From the NCBI RefSeq assembly GCF_027924965.1, contig NZ_AP027056.1, positions 2,480,001 through 2,544,000 of the forward strand: a stretch of 64,000 bases of DNA. Reading direction: 5' to 3'. Positions 1-9,593 of the stretch are shown here, piece by piece. A program made the translations under genes and the position numbers. This DNA is from Limnohabitans sp. TEGF004. Lineage in GTDB: Bacteria; Pseudomonadota; Gammaproteobacteria; Burkholderiales; Burkholderiaceae_C. The stretch's first letter is position 1, and every line of letters begins with the position of its first letter. The notes beneath the pieces were generated by a model. That model saw only the letters and a program-made list of their open reading frames with translations. It was not told the origin of the DNA and did no database searches.

Positions 1-160
1 TGCGCTCGGTGTAACCCTGCGCGCGTGCGGTGTTACGCAACGCATCGAGCGCCTCTTGTTGCAGCAGCGGCTCATCCCCGTGAAAGGTGTAGAGGCTACG
101 CAAGCCTTTGCTCGCCTGCGCTTGCAGGTGATTGGCAAATTGAGCGCTAGCGACTTGCAT
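1..160 (-). CDS. holA: DNA polymerase III delta subunit, N-terminal fragment
   Basis: About 53 N-terminal residues are visible; the gene runs off the left edge. The start ATG at 160 lies 2 bases after the lptE stop. The fragment carries an HGDEPLLQQEA stretch near residue 27, typical of the HolA N-terminus. HolA is the clamp-loader subunit that opens the beta clamp. The gene order leuS-lptE-holA is widespread in proteobacteria and supports the call. Only the N-terminus can be judged. Confidence 0.85.
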   Translation of the reverse strand, partial: MQVASAQFANHLQAQASKGLRSLYTFHGDEPLLQQEALDALRNTARAQGYTER

Positions 161-162
161 GC

Positions 163-666
163 TCAGAGTTGGCGCACGGCGGCCAAGCGACGTTGAATTT
201 GAAGCACCAAGTCGTTTTCCATGTCACGGTAAAGCAAAGCCTCTTCCGACTCTTTTGACAAAGCGCCAGTTTCATTGAAGTTGATGTCACGCGTGAGCAT
301 GATTTCTGTATCGGGAATCAACTCTGTGCCATTGCGGCTGCGCAGTCGAAAGCGATAGCGATAGCGCAATTGAAATTCACGAATGGCACCTGTTGAGGTG
401 CGCCCCACCACCACCTTCTCACGCAACTCAAACAACTGATCAAAGATGACCTGTGCGCGCTCAATTTGACGCGCATCATTGATCACTTCGACTTGACCCG
501 AAGACTCCAAACTGCGCTTGAGCTTGGCACCAAAAGGTGAGACCACAGGGATAGAGCTGTACAAGGTGTTGAACGCGTAATTGGGCGCTTTGCGCAACTC
601 AAAACCACACCCGACCAACCCTGTGGCCAGCAAGGAGGACATCAGCAATGAGCGGCGCGTAGTCAT
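163..666 (-). CDS. lptE: LPS-assembly lipoprotein LptE
   Basis: 167 residues. LptE plugs the LptD barrel and helps insert lipopolysaccharide into the outer membrane. The ATG at 666 is chosen because it opens a lipoprotein signal peptide: two arginines, a hydrophobic stretch and a lipobox LVGC with the acceptor Cys at about residue 20. The reading frame stays open upstream into leuS, but that extension has no signal-like start. A GFELRKA sequence follows the Cys, as usual for this family. It sits 10 bases after leuS and 2 bases before holA, so the three genes are probably co-transcribed. Confidence 0.88.
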   Translation of the reverse strand: MTTRRSLLMSSLLATGLVGCGFELRKAPNYAFNTLYSSIPVVSPFGAKLKRSLESSGQVEVINDARQIERAQVIFDQLFELREKVVVGRTSTGAIREFQLRYRYRFRLRSRNGTELIPDTEIMLTRDINFNETGALSKESEEALLYRDMENDLVLQIQRRLAAVRQL

Positions 667-676
667 GATGGAACCT

Positions 677-3364
677 TTAAACCACGATATTGACCAAGCG
701 GCCGGGCACGACGATGACCTTCTTCGGTGCAGCACCATTGGCTTGCTTGATGAAGGCTTCGGTGGCCAAAGCAGCCTGCTCGATTTGCTCTTTGCTCGCT
801 GTGGCACTGACTGTGACTGCGCCACGCAACTTGCCGTTGATTTGCAGCATGAGTTCTAACTCATCGCGTTGCAAGGCGCTCTCGTCCACTTCAGGCCATG
901 CGGTATCGAGCAAGTCACCCAAGCGGGCTACATAACCCAATTCGATCCACAAATTGGCCGTGATATGCGGACAAGCTGGGTAGAGCATGCGCAACAAAAC
1001 AGACACGCCTTCGCACAGCACAGCGTTATCGCCATCGCCGCCATCAGCCTTGAAATCTTCCAACGCATTGAGCAACTTCATGCAACCTGACACCACGGTG
1101 TTGTATTGCATTCGGTCGTAGTCGTAGCTGACTTGCTTCAACATCACGTGCATTTCGCGGCGCAGGTCAGCAGCTTCTTTGCGTGGCTTGGCAGCACTCA
1201 AGTTGCCAGCGGTGGCAGCCTTGAGTGTGGCTTCGTGCTTTTGCGCAAAGTTCCACACACGGCGCAAGAAGCGGTAACTGCCTTCCACCGCCGCATCGTT
1301 CCACTCCAGCGTGGCTTCGGGCGGCGCGGTGAACATGGTGTACAGACGCGCGGTGTCTGCGCCGTAGCGCTCGATCAGGTCTTGCGGGTCTACACCGTTG
1401 TTCTTCGACTTGGACATGGTGCCCACGCCCTCGTAATCGATGGCTGTGCCCACGGGCAATTTGCCGTCGCTGCTGTCGGCTTCGTTCTTGAGCTTTGCGC
1501 CCACCACCTTACCTGCGTCGTCGAGCACGTGCTCAACATCGTGTGGCCAGAAATAATCTTTGCCACCTTTGGCCGTGCGGCGTGAGTAAATGTGGTTGAG
1601 CACCATGCCTTGCGTGAGCAGCTTGGTGAAAGGCTCGTCCACTTTGACCAAACCCATGTCACGCATGACCTTGGTCCAAAAACGGGCGTAGAGCAAGTGA
1701 AGAATGGCATGCTCAATGCCGCCAATGTATTGGTCCATCGGCGCCCAGTACTGCGCGCCCTCGGCCACCATCGCATCGGTGTTGGTCGGGTCGCAATAGC
1801 GCATGAAGTACCACGACGAATCCACAAACGTGTCCATCGTGTCGGTCTCGCGGCGGGCTGCTTTGCCGCACACCGGGCAAGTCACACCCGCATGGAAACC
1901 TTCGTGCTTGTGCAATGGGTTACCAGAGCCATCTGGGATGCAGTCTTGCGGCAGCACCACGGGCAAATCTTTTTCGGGCACGGGAACTGCGCCGTGTTCG
2001 TCGCAATGGATGATTGGGATTGGGGTACCCCAATAGCGCTGGCGGCTGATGCCCCAGTCGCGTAAACGCCAGGTGGTTTTCTTTTCGCCGAGGCCTTTGG
2101 CAGCGAGCAGCTCGGCTACTTTGTTAACAGCAGATTTTTGGTTCAAGCCATCGAGTTCGCCAGAGTTGATGCACACACAGCTCTGCTTGTCGCCGTACCA
2201 CTCTTGCCACTCTTTGTCGTTGAACGCTTGGTCTTTGACCGACACCACTTGCTTGATCGGCAAGTCGTATTTCAATGCAAACGCAAAGTCACGCTCGTCG
2301 TGCGCAGGCACACCCATGACCGCGCCATCACCGTATGACATGAGCACGTAGTTGCCCACCCAAACTTCAACCTTCGCGCCGGTCAGTGGGTGCGTGACGA
2401 ACAGGTCCGTGGGCATGCCCTTTTTCTCTTGCGTGGCAAGCTCAGCTTCGGTCGTGCCGCCGCTCTTGCATTCTTCGAGGAATGCAGCCATGGCGGGGTT
2501 GCTTGCCGCAGCATGCAGCGCCAGCGGATGCTCAGCAGCCACTGCACAGAATGTGACGCCCATGATGGTGTCGGCACGTGTGGTGAACACATACATTTTG
2601 CCGTCGCCGATCAACGCGCCATCTGCACCTGCAATGTCGTGCGTGAACGCAAAACGTACACCCTCGCTCTTGCCAATCCAGTTCTCTTGCATCAAGCGCA
2701 CTTTGTCGGGCCAGCCATTCAAAGTGGCTTTGTCATTGCCCATTTGCACATGCTCCAGCAGCTCAGGCGCGTAGTGGGTGATGTTCAGGTAGTAGCCAGG
2801 AATTTCGCGCTTCTCAACCGGTGCGCCTGTGCGCCAGCCTTTGCCATCAATCACTTGCTCGTTGGCCAACACGGTTTGGTCGACTGGGTCCCAGTTCACC
2901 ACTTGGGTCTTGCGGTAAGCGATACCTTTTTCGAGCATCTTCAAGAAGAGCCATTGGTTCCACTTGTAATACGTCGGGTCGCAGGTAGCCACTTCGCGTG
3001 ACCAGTCAATGGCCAAGCCCATCGCCTGCATTTGCTTCTTCATGTAGGCAATGTTTTCGTACGTCCACTTGGCAGGTGGCACACCGTTTTTGAGCGCGGC
3101 GTTTTCAGCGGGCAAACCAAATGCGTCCCAGCCCATGGGCATCAACACGTTGAAGCCCTTCATGCGCAAGTTGCGCGTGAGCATGTCGTTGATGGTGTAG
3201 TTGCGCACGTGGCCCATGTGCAGCTTGCCGCTGGGGTAAGGCAGCATGGAGCAGGCGTAAAACTTTTTCTTCGACGCGTCTTCTGTCACGCGGTAGGCGT
3301 CGGCTTGGGTCCAAGCGGCCTGAACGGCGCGTTCGACCTCGGTGTGGTTGTATTTGTCTTGCAT
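677..3364 (-). CDS. leuS: leucyl-tRNA synthetase
   Basis: 895 residues; charges tRNA-Leu with leucine in the cytoplasm. It has the class I signatures HMGH (residues 49-52, after PYPSGKL) and MSKSKNN (near residue 650), with the CP1 editing region between them and the anticodon-binding region at the C-terminus. The ATG at 3364 gives the canonical start [11 protein letters not shown]; an in-frame ATG 48 bases upstream would add an atypical Pro/Gly-rich stretch. It is followed at once by lptE and holA. Length and motifs are normal. Confidence 0.97.
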   Translation of the reverse strand: MQDKYNHTEVERAVQAAWTQADAYRVTEDASKKKFYACSMLPYPSGKLHMGHVRNYTINDMLTRNLRMKGFNVLMPMGWDAFGLPAENAALKNGVPPAKWTYENIAYMKKQMQAMGLAIDWSREVATCDPTYYKWNQWLFLKMLEKGIAYRKTQVVNWDPVDQTVLANEQVIDGKGWRTGAPVEKREIPGYYLNITHYAPELLEHVQMGNDKATLNGWPDKVRLMQENWIGKSEGVRFAFTHDIAGADGALIGDGKMYVFTTRADTIMGVTFCAVAAEHPLALHAAASNPAMAAFLEECKSGGTTEAELATQEKKGMPTDLFVTHPLTGAKVEVWVGNYVLMSYGDGAVMGVPAHDERDFAFALKYDLPIKQVVSVKDQAFNDKEWQEWYGDKQSCVCINSGELDGLNQKSAVNKVAELLAAKGLGEKKTTWRLRDWGISRQRYWGTPIPIIHCDEHGAVPVPEKDLPVVLPQDCIPDGSGNPLHKHEGFHAGVTCPVCGKAARRETDTMDTFVDSSWYFMRYCDPTNTDAMVAEGAQYWAPMDQYIGGIEHAILHLLYARFWTKVMRDMGLVKVDEPFTKLLTQGMVLNHIYSRRTAKGGKDYFWPHDVEHVLDDAGKVVGAKLKNEADSSDGKLPVGTAIDYEGVGTMSKSKNNGVDPQDLIERYGADTARLYTMFTAPPEATLEWNDAAVEGSYRFLRRVWNFAQKHEATLKAATAGNLSAAKPRKEAADLRREMHVMLKQVSYDYDRMQYNTVVSGCMKLLNALEDFKADGGDGDNAVLCEGVSVLLRMLYPACPHITANLWIELGYVARLGDLLDTAWPEVDESALQRDELELMLQINGKLRGAVTVSATASKEQIEQAALATEAFIKQANGAAPKKVIVVPGRLVNIVV

Positions 3365-3379
3365 GGAATCAGTCAGAGA

Positions 3380-3393
3380 ACCCCCGCAGGGGT
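3380..3393 (-). promoter_or_regulatory. short inverted repeat in the leuS leader
   Basis: The 14 bases form a 5-bp stem (ACCCC/GGGGT) with a 4-base loop, starting 16 bases upstream of the leuS ATG. It could mask the ribosome entry site, where no strong Shine-Dalgarno sequence is visible. It may equally be chance in GC-rich DNA. Confidence 0.25.
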
Positions 3394-3505
3394 CGCGAGG
3401 CAGCGCCTTCAAACAAAGGCAAAGAATGCACTGATTTTAGGCCTTGGTTTGAGGCTCATCAGTATCCCGAAGGCGACGGCGATCGGCGAGTGATGACGGG
3501 GCTAA

Positions 3506-3958
3506 TTAAGGAACGGAAACGGGCTGCTTGCGCTCGGTCACAAAGCCAATGCGGTTCATGCCCGCTTGCTGGGCGAGACCCATGACTTCGACCACTTTGC
3601 CGTAGGGCACGCGCTCGTCGGCGCGCAGCTGGAGTTCGGGCAATTCGCCATGCGCGACAGCCAAGGCCTTGGAGGCTTGGGCGTTGAGGCTGCGTTTGAG
3701 GTCATCTAGCGAGGTCGCTTTGTCGTCGAGATACACCACACCTTTGGCGTCGATGCTGAGTTTGACAAAGCGCGGCGGTGCGTTACTGGCCTGCGCGCCC
3801 TCGGTTTTGGGCAAATCAAGCTTCAAGGCACTGACCATCAAGGGAGCGGTGATGATGAAAATGACCAACAACACCATCATCACGTCAACCAAGGGGGTGA
3901 CGTTGATGTCGCTCATGGGCGTTTGGCCCGGTGTGCGCTCAAAACGTCCGAAAGCCAT
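3506..3958 (-). CDS. ExbD/TolR family biopolymer transport protein
   Basis: 150 residues. Partner of the upstream ExbB/TolQ protein in an inner-membrane proton channel that energises TonB- or Tol-dependent work. The sequence has MSDINVTPLVDV followed by one membrane helix (about residues 22-44) with the conserved Asp near 25, then a periplasmic domain. The ATG overlaps the stop of the preceding gene (TGATG). No tonB, tolA or tolB lies nearby, so ExbD and TolR cannot be separated here. The position between exbB and leuS is common in Comamonadaceae. Confidence 0.9.
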   Translation of the reverse strand: MAFGRFERTPGQTPMSDINVTPLVDVMMVLLVIFIITAPLMVSALKLDLPKTEGAQASNAPPRFVKLSIDAKGVVYLDDKATSLDDLKRSLNAQASKALAVAHGELPELQLRADERVPYGKVVEVMGLAQQAGMNRIGFVTERKQPVSVP

Positions 3959-4584
3959 CAGAGCTCTCGCAGGTCGTGGGCAAAGCCTTCCAGCTCTTGC
4001 TCCAAGCGGTTGATCACGCGGCCCATCACGTTAAAAGCCAAGACAGCTGGCAAGGCCACAGCCAAGCCCGCAGCCGTCATGACCAAGGCCTCGCCCACGG
4101 GGCCAGCCACACGTTCGATGGTCAGCTGACCTGCGGTAGCGATGCCAGTGAGCGCGTGATAAATGCCCCACACGGTGCCGAGCAAACCCACAAACGGCGC
4201 GGTGGAACCCACCGTGGCTAACAACACTTGACCCGATTGCAAACGATGCAACACGCCATGCAAAGCATCGCGCAACACGCGGGTGCGCTGGGCGGATACA
4301 TCGCCTTGCGCACCCAAGGTACCAGGCATCAACTGCTGGTTGGCCTGTGCCAGCGGCAGCAAAACCACTGAACGATCGACAGATGCCAAGGCTTGCAAAG
4401 CCTGAGCCACATCACGCGCTTGCCAGAAGGCAGCTTTGCCATGGGCCACATCTGCACTCACGCGATGCAGCAACCAAGCCTTATAAAAAATCACCGTCCA
4501 GCTGGCCACCGACATGGCCAACAAAGCCAAGGCCAGCGTGATGCTGAGCGCATCGCCTTCAAACACGGTTGCAAAAAGCTCCAT
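3958..4584 (-). CDS. MotA/TolQ/ExbB proton channel family protein
   Basis: 208 residues. It forms the proton channel pentamer that works with the ExbD/TolR-like product encoded next. It has an N-terminal helix (about residues 12-35), a cytoplasmic segment, and two more helices around the TVGSTAPFVGLLGTVWG region and the AVALPAVLAFNV region, the typical three-helix layout. It begins 5 bases after dapB and overlaps exbD by one base, so the pair is translationally coupled. Confidence 0.9.
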   Translation of the reverse strand: MELFATVFEGDALSITLALALLAMSVASWTVIFYKAWLLHRVSADVAHGKAAFWQARDVAQALQALASVDRSVVLLPLAQANQQLMPGTLGAQGDVSAQRTRVLRDALHGVLHRLQSGQVLLATVGSTAPFVGLLGTVWGIYHALTGIATAGQLTIERVAGPVGEALVMTAAGLAVALPAVLAFNVMGRVINRLEQELEGFAHDLREL

Positions 4585-4589
4585 GGCGA

Positions 4590-5408
4590 TCAGCGCAGGT
4601 TCAACACGTCAAACATGTCGAACAAGCCTTTGTTTTTGCCTGCCAAGAAGCTCGCGGCACGCAAGCTGCCTTGCGCGTACGTCGCACGGCTTGACGACTT
4701 GTGTGTGATTTCAATGCGTTCACCAATGCCAGCGAACAACACGGTGTGGTCGCCCACAATGTCGCCGCCACGGATGGTGGAGAAGCCAATGGTTGATGGG
4801 TCACGCTCGCCAGTGTGGCCGTAGCGCTCATACACGGCGCAGTCTTTGAGGTCGCGACCGATGGCATCCGCAATCACCTCGCCCATTTTCAAAGCGGTGC
4901 CCGAAGGCGCATCCACTTTGTGGCGGTGGTGCGCTTCGATGATCTCAATGTCGTAGCCTGTGGGCATGGCTTGTGCCGCCATTTGCAAGAGCTTCAAAGT
5001 CACGTTGACACCCACACTCATGTTGGGCGCCATGACGATGGCGATGTCTTTGGCTGCCTCAGCGATTTCAGCTTTTTGTTCGTCGGTGAATCCGGTGGTA
5101 CCAATGACGAGCTTTACGCCCAACTCGCGGCAAATTTTTAAATGTGCCAGCGTGCCTTCGGGGCGGGTGAAGTCAATCAACACATGGCTGTTTTGCAAGC
5201 CTTTGCGCACATCGGCCTCGATGCTCACGCCGCTGGCTTGACCCAAGAAGCCAGTGGCATCGTTGCCAATGCCGGGGCTAGAGGGCACATCCAAAGCGCC
5301 AGCCAACTGGCAAGTGGGGTCGTTGCGCACAGCCTCAATCAGCATGTGGCCCATGCGGCCGCTGGCGCCAGCGATAGCAATTTTCAAAATATCAGGAGAT
5401 TGAGCCAT
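4590..5408 (-). CDS. dapB: 4-hydroxy-tetrahydrodipicolinate reductase
   Basis: 272 residues. It reduces 4-hydroxy-tetrahydrodipicolinate with NAD(P)H in the lysine/diaminopimelate pathway, feeding peptidoglycan. The N-terminal dinucleotide-binding motif GASGRMG is at residues 14-20, and the catalytic segment [20 protein letters not shown] is mid-protein. Normal length. It lies between bamE and exbB on one strand, with short gaps (22 and 5 bases) that suggest co-transcription. Confidence 0.96.
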   Translation of the reverse strand: MAQSPDILKIAIAGASGRMGHMLIEAVRNDPTCQLAGALDVPSSPGIGNDATGFLGQASGVSIEADVRKGLQNSHVLIDFTRPEGTLAHLKICRELGVKLVIGTTGFTDEQKAEIAEAAKDIAIVMAPNMSVGVNVTLKLLQMAAQAMPTGYDIEIIEAHHRHKVDAPSGTALKMGEVIADAIGRDLKDCAVYERYGHTGERDPSTIGFSTIRGGDIVGDHTVLFAGIGERIEITHKSSSRATYAQGSLRAASFLAGKNKGLFDMFDVLNLR

Positions 5409-5430
5409 GGTGTATCGGCGCTTTCAATAA

Positions 5431-5976
5431 TCAACGAGCCGCGTTTTCAAGCGGCGGGTAAGAAACAGGGCCAGCAGGTGCGGCAGACTGAGCGGCGCCT
5501 GCAGCAGATGCAGGCTTGGCAGGGAACTTGGCCAAATCAGCCTCGGTGGCTTTGAGTTCTGGCAACTTGGTGGGCGGGCGACGGTTGTCGAGCTTGGCCG
5601 CAAACTCAGCTTCGGTGGGCAATGGATCGCCTTCAATACGGTCCAGCACATCGCCTTTGAAGAATACGCTGAAGCGACGCTGCTGTGGCTCAGAACCTTG
5701 GCGACGGATGGTGAAGGCGTAGTCCCAACGGTCTGCATGAAACAAGCTGGTGACCAACGGTGTACCCAGCACATCGCGCACCGCTTGGCGAGGCATGCCC
5801 GCACGCAAAGCTTGCACTTGCTCGCGCGAGACAAAGTTGCCTTGCACGACCTCGGGCTTGTAAATCAGGTTGCTCGAACAAGCCGTGAGCCCTAGGCCCG
5901 CGACCACGCAAGCAAGGACAACGAAGCGGCGTTGCTGAGGCAAAAATTCTGGGGCATTTCGACAGGATTCAAACAT
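5431..5976 (-). CDS. bamE: outer membrane protein assembly factor BamE (SmpA/OmlA)
   Basis: 181 residues. Lipoprotein subunit of the BAM complex that folds outer-membrane barrels. It has an extended basic N-region, a hydrophobic stretch and lipobox LTAC with Cys33, followed by the SmpA/OmlA core (GMPRQAVRDVLGTP, then WDYAF and FKGD). The C-terminal 50 or so residues form an Ala/Pro-rich tail beyond the usual fold. It is divergent from fur, with about 85 bases between the two starts. Confidence 0.92.
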   Translation of the reverse strand: MFESCRNAPEFLPQQRRFVVLACVVAGLGLTACSSNLIYKPEVVQGNFVSREQVQALRAGMPRQAVRDVLGTPLVTSLFHADRWDYAFTIRRQGSEPQQRRFSVFFKGDVLDRIEGDPLPTEAEFAAKLDNRRPPTKLPELKATEADLAKFPAKPASAAGAAQSAAPAGPVSYPPLENAAR

Positions 5977-6061
5977 GGTGTGAAAGGCCGAATGAGGCGC
6001 TGAGGCTATGATTCATTCATTGTAGCGGTGGGCCTGTTTCCACTGCCGAGCGAAAGACAAA

Positions 6062-6496
6062 ATGGCACACCCAGACGACCTCAAAAGCATTGGCCTCAAG
6101 GCCACCGCGCCTCGCCTGAAAATTTTGGAGCTTTTCCAACAAGGCACCCAACGCCACATGACGGCAGAAGATGTGTATCGCCATTTGCTGCTGCAAAACA
6201 TGGACATTGGCATTGCCACGGTCTACCGCGTGTTGATGCAGTTTGAGCAGGCCGACATTTTGAAACGCAGCCACTTTGAGAGCGAGCGTGCGGTGTATGA
6301 ACTCAATGAAGGCGAACACCACGACCATTTGGTGTGCCTAGACTGCGGGCGCGTGGAAGAGTTTCACGACGAAGAAATCGAATCTCTGCAGGTCAAAGTG
6401 GCCAAGCGCCATGGGTTTGAGATTGCAGACCATGCACTCAGTCTGTATGCCCACTGCGTGAAAAAGAACTGCGAACACCGCCCCGCGGGCAAGTAA
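6062..6496 (+). CDS. fur: ferric uptake regulator Fur
   Basis: 144 residues. Iron-sensing repressor of iron uptake genes. It has an N-terminal winged helix (GLKATAPRLKILELF ... ATVYRVLMQFEQA), the metal-binding region HHDHLVCLDCGRVEEF with C92 and C95, and a C-terminal HCVKKNC pair. Normal length. It is divergent from bamE, a conserved arrangement in betaproteobacteria. I could not identify a convincing Fur box in the 85-base spacer. It converges on hprK with 3 bases between them. Confidence 0.96.
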   Translation: MAHPDDLKSIGLKATAPRLKILELFQQGTQRHMTAEDVYRHLLLQNMDIGIATVYRVLMQFEQADILKRSHFESERAVYELNEGEHHDHLVCLDCGRVEEFHDEEIESLQVKVAKRHGFEIADHALSLYAHCVKKNCEHRPAGK

Positions 6497-6499
6497 GGC

Positions 6500-7447
6500 T
6501 TAGCCTTGCGACATGGCGCGCTGATGGCGCGCAATGAATTCTTGGTAAGTGTCGACACCACGCAACTGCAAAATTGAGTTGCGCACTGCCGCTTCCACCA
6601 ACACCGCGATGTTTCGGCCCGCCACCACTTGAATCACCACCTTGCGCACGGGCACGCCCAGTACGTCTTGGGTGAGGGGCTCGTGGGGTAAGCGCTCGTA
6701 GTCGCGCTCTAGGGTTTCTTTGCGTACCAAATGCACGATGAGTTTCAGGCGCATCTTGCGGCGTACAGCGGTTTCGCCAAAGATGGCACGGATGTCGAGC
6801 AAACCAATGCCGCGCACTTCCAGCAAGTTTTGCAGCAACTCGGGGCAGCGGCCTTCGATGGTGGTTTGGTTGATGCGGTACAAATCGACCGCATCGTCGG
6901 CCACCAAGCCGTTGCCACGTGAAATCAACTCTAAGCCCAGCTCGCTTTTGCCTAAGCCAGACTCGCCGGTGATCATCACACCCAAGCCCAAAATGTCCAT
7001 GAACACGCCGTGCATGGTGGTGCGATCGGCGAAGTGCTTGGACAAATAAGCGCGCAGCAAGTCAATGACAAACGCGGCAGATTCGTGCGTCGCAAACAAG
7101 GGGATCTGCGCCCGCTCACACATGGACACCAACGCCTCGGAAGGTTGCTGGCCATCGGCCAACACCAACATAGGGGGTTCCAAGGTGACGATGCGTGCAA
7201 TGCGACGCGCGCAATCTTCGGGCGTAGCCTTGCTCACGTAATTGGCTTCGCGCTCGCCCATCACTTGCACGCGGTAGGGATGGATGTAGTTGAGGTAGCC
7301 CACCAAGTCTGCACCTGAGCGGGCGCTGCGCACGGCAACTTCGTCAAAATGACGCTCGGAGGCGCCTAAGCCAGCAATCCATTCCCAGCGCAGTCGGCCG
7401 CGAAAGGCTTCGAACAGCACATCCGCGCTGATGACGGAAGGCCTCAC
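6500..7447 (-). CDS. hprK: HPr kinase/phosphorylase
   Basis: 315 residues. It phosphorylates and dephosphorylates a serine of HPr, linking the PTS to carbon or regulatory control. It has the P-loop GESGLGKSE in the middle and the C-terminal HprK signature around [19 protein letters not shown]. The start is GTG at 7447, which overlaps the ptsN stop by 4 bases (GTGA), and the start [15 protein letters not shown] is family-typical. ptsN lies directly upstream. No HPr or EI gene is in the window. Confidence 0.95.
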   Translation of the reverse strand: MRPSVISADVLFEAFRGRLRWEWIAGLGASERHFDEVAVRSARSGADLVGYLNYIHPYRVQVMGEREANYVSKATPEDCARRIARIVTLEPPMLVLADGQQPSEALVSMCERAQIPLFATHESAAFVIDLLRAYLSKHFADRTTMHGVFMDILGLGVMITGESGLGKSELGLELISRGNGLVADDAVDLYRINQTTIEGRCPELLQNLLEVRGIGLLDIRAIFGETAVRRKMRLKLIVHLVRKETLERDYERLPHEPLTQDVLGVPVRKVVIQVVAGRNIAVLVEAAVRNSILQLRGVDTYQEFIARHQRAMSQG

Positions 7448-7908
7448 GGCTGCACCGCGTTCCAGGTCGAGATGATGCGGTGGAGTTCCTCCGCATCACC
7501 ACAGGTTTTGATTTTTTCGCGCAAGCCCGTATCGCTAAGCAACTCGGCAATCTCCGACAAGATTTCCAAATGCTTTTGTGTGGATGCTTCAGGCACCAAC
7601 AAAAAGATCAACAAGCTCACAGGTTGCTCGTCTGGCGCATCAAAGCCAATTGCTTTTTCAAGCTGGAATACAGCCGCCATGGGCGACTTCAAGCCTTTGA
7701 TACGGCCATGCGGAATCGCTACACCATGTCCTAAACCAGTAGAGCCCAAACGCTCACGCGCAAACAAGCTCTCAGCCACCAACGCGCGGTTGAGGCCATG
7801 CAGGCCCTCAAACAACAAGCCCGCCTCTTCAAAGGCGCGCTTTTTACTGGTGACCTCGACTTGCACAAGAACTTGTGCAGCAGGAAGAATGGAAGCTAGG
7901 CGGTTCAT
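7444..7908 (-). CDS. ptsN: PTS IIA-like nitrogen-regulatory protein PtsN
   Basis: 154 residues. EIIA-Ntr, phosphorylated through the nitrogen PTS; it modulates potassium transport, stress and nitrogen responses rather than sugar uptake. The phospho-acceptor is His67 in [13 protein letters not shown]. The ATG at 7908 gives the usual start MNRLASILP; the frame is open for 9 further codons. It overlaps hprK by 4 bases and lies 90 bases after hpf, with a terminator in between. Confidence 0.94.
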   Translation of the reverse strand: MNRLASILPAAQVLVQVEVTSKKRAFEEAGLLFEGLHGLNRALVAESLFARERLGSTGLGHGVAIPHGRIKGLKSPMAAVFQLEKAIGFDAPDEQPVSLLIFLLVPEASTQKHLEILSEIAELLSDTGLREKIKTCGDAEELHRIISTWNAVQP

Positions 7909-7956
7909 GGTTGAGCGCAGATTATGCACCCTCAAAATAACAAGGTCAGAAACGAC

Positions 7957-7982
7957 AAAACCGCCGGATTCCGGCGGTTTTG
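7957..7982 (-). terminator. intrinsic terminator after hpf
   Basis: An inverted repeat AAAACCGCCGGA/TCCGGCGGTTTT with a 1-2 base turn, placed about 17 bases downstream of the hpf stop. On the minus strand it ends in a T-run, so it should end hpf transcripts. Because it lies between hpf and ptsN, ptsN-hprK must rely on read-through or its own promoter. Confidence 0.85.
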
Positions 7983-7998
7983 AGAAGCTTTCAAAAGA

Positions 7999-8328
7999 TC
8001 ACATCAGACGCTTGGGGCTCTCATGGTGGTGATTTTGAAGGCGGTCTTTGTGCCGAACCACTTGGCGGTCTAATTTATCAACCAATTCGTCCACGGCTGC
8101 ATACATGTCTTCATGCGCACTTTCGGCAAACATGTCGCTGCCTTTGACATGAATATTACATTCAGCCTTTTGGCGACGTTCTTTTTCTGTTTGGTTTTCA
8201 ATGCTGAGCAGCACCTTCACGTCAACCACCTGATCAAAATGTCGGGTAATGCGGTCTAGTTTGCCTGTCACATAGGTGCGCAAGGCGGGGGTTACTTCCA
8301 GATGGTGTCCACTGATCGTCAAGTTCAT
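7999..8328 (-). CDS. hpf: ribosome hibernation promoting factor (HPF/YfiA family, short form)
   Basis: 109 residues. It binds the 30S decoding centre in stationary phase and promotes inactive ribosomes. It shows the beta-alpha-beta fold of the family: [17 protein letters not shown] at the start, KVLLSIENQ mid-protein, and [19 protein letters not shown] near the end. It lacks the C-terminal dimerisation domain of long HPF. The ATG at 8328 is preceded by a strong GGAGG, which decides it over the ATG 12 bases upstream. In many proteobacteria rpoN precedes hpf; here the neighbour is divergent corA. Confidence 0.94.
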   Translation of the reverse strand: MNLTISGHHLEVTPALRTYVTGKLDRITRHFDQVVDVKVLLSIENQTEKERRQKAECNIHVKGSDMFAESAHEDMYAAVDELVDKLDRQVVRHKDRLQNHHHESPKRLM

Positions 8329-8451
8329 AAAAACCTCCATTGAGTTAGCGCTTTCACTATGCGCCCCTGTTTGAAAAAAGGCAATGGGTTCAGCTCAAAA
8401 TCCATTTAAAAACGCACTACGGGAAACCCTTAGGCTAGGCTGAGGCAGTGC

Positions 8452-8606
8452 GATAATCTGATGCATATCAACAGCGGAGCTATCTCCTTGGAAACCTACC
8501 CTAGTCGGTAGCTTTCGGATTGCATTAGGCCTTCCAAGCGCCACGCAAATTCGAAAGCTGCATTTTTTACCTTTCGAATTTCTGTGCCCCACGCGCAAGG
8601 ACTGCC
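8452..8606 (+). promoter_or_regulatory. structured corA leader with probable -10 element
   Basis: A GATAAT at 8452-8457 could serve as a -10 element, although I see no good -35. Downstream are two stem-loops: CTACC/GGTAG (8496-8511) and a 10-bp perfect inverted repeat AATTCGAAAG/CTTTCGAATT (8548-8557 and 8571-8580) whose 13-base loop contains six T's. An AAGGA ribosome site at 8597-8601 follows. The second stem ends 26 bases before the corA start. The T-run lies in the loop, so this is not a standard terminator. Confidence 0.45.
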
Positions 8607-9593
8607 ATGCTCAACATCTTCACGCTGGCCAACGGTCGTCTCTTCCAAGAAGAGATCGAATCGCTGGAAGAACTCTCCAAATTCCAACCCATCTGGGTTG
8701 ACCTCGAAGCGCCCACGCTTGAGGAAAAACGCTGGATCAAGCAGTACTACGAACTGTCCATTCCCGAAGATGCAATGGACGAGGACATCGAGGAATCTGC
8801 CCGGTTCTACGAAGAAGACAACGGCGAACTTCACATCCGCAGCGACTTTTTGATTGCAGACGAAGACGAACCCCGCACCGTGCGCGTGGCATTCATCTTG
8901 AACCAAAACAACGCCTCGCTGCGCAGCCGTGGCGTGTTGTTCTCGATTCACGATGAAGACGTGCCCGTGTTCCGCCTGCTGCGCATGCGCGCCCGCCGGG
9001 CACCTGGTTTGATTGAGGACGACAAAGACGTTTTGCTCAAACTGTTTGACGCCGACGCCGAATACTCAGCCGACACCCTCGAAGGCATTTACGACCAGCT
9101 CGAGAAAGCGGGCAAGCTGGTGCTGTCCGAAGATGTGACCGACGAATTGGCCGGTGACGTGCTGGGCGCCATCGCCCGTCAGGAAGACTTGAACGGTCGC
9201 ATTCGCCGCAACGTGATGGACACCCGCCGCGCCGTGAGCTTCATGATGCGCTCGCGCATGCTCAACGCTGACCAGTTTGAAGAAGCCCGTCAAATCTTGC
9301 GTGACATTGAATCACTCGATAACCACACAGCTTTCTTGTTCGACAAGATCAACTTCTTGATGGACGCGACCGTAGGTTTCATCAACATCAACCAGAACAA
9401 GATCATCAAGATCTTCTCGGTGGCCAGCGTGGCCTTGCTGCCGCCCACCTTGATTGCCAGCATCTACGGCATGAACTTCCAATTCATGCCCGAGCTCGAC
9501 AAGACCTGGGGCTACCCCTACGCCCTAGCCTTGATGATTGCCAGCGCCTTGGTGCCCATGTGGTACTTCCGCAAACGCGGTTGGCTCAAATAG
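8607..9593 (+). CDS. corA: CorA magnesium/cobalt transporter
   Basis: 328 residues. Pentameric inner-membrane channel for Mg2+ and Co2+. It has a large acidic N-terminal cytoplasmic domain, a long stalk helix, and two C-terminal membrane helices. The first ends in the selectivity motif YGMNF (near residue 287), followed by a short periplasmic loop FQFMPE and the last helix. The C-terminal KRGWLK is basic, as usual. Its stop abuts the convergent mtnN stop without a spacer. Confidence 0.95.
   Translation: MLNIFTLANGRLFQEEIESLEELSKFQPIWVDLEAPTLEEKRWIKQYYELSIPEDAMDEDIEESARFYEEDNGELHIRSDFLIADEDEPRTVRVAFILNQNNASLRSRGVLFSIHDEDVPVFRLLRMRARRAPGLIEDDKDVLLKLFDADAEYSADTLEGIYDQLEKAGKLVLSEDVTDELAGDVLGAIARQEDLNGRIRRNVMDTRRAVSFMMRSRMLNADQFEEARQILRDIESLDNHTAFLFDKINFLMDATVGFININQNKIIKIFSVASVALLPPTLIASIYGMNFQFMPELDKTWGYPYALALMIASALVPMWYFRKRGWLK

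Noticed and set aside
163..666. Tat-type signal in LptE (two arginines in the N-region)
   Set aside because: The consensus following RR is not matched, and the protein is an ordinary Sec lipoprotein.
5977..6061. Fur box or clear sigma-70 promoter between bamE and fur
   Set aside because: Only a TATGAT (6007-6012) stands out; no -35 at proper distance and no 19-bp Fur palindrome.
8461..8511. 16-codon ORF in the corA leader (MHINSGAISLETYPSR)
   Set aside because: It has no Shine-Dalgarno sequence at a proper distance and its ATG lies at or upstream of the probable transcription start. Its stop falling in the first stem may be chance.
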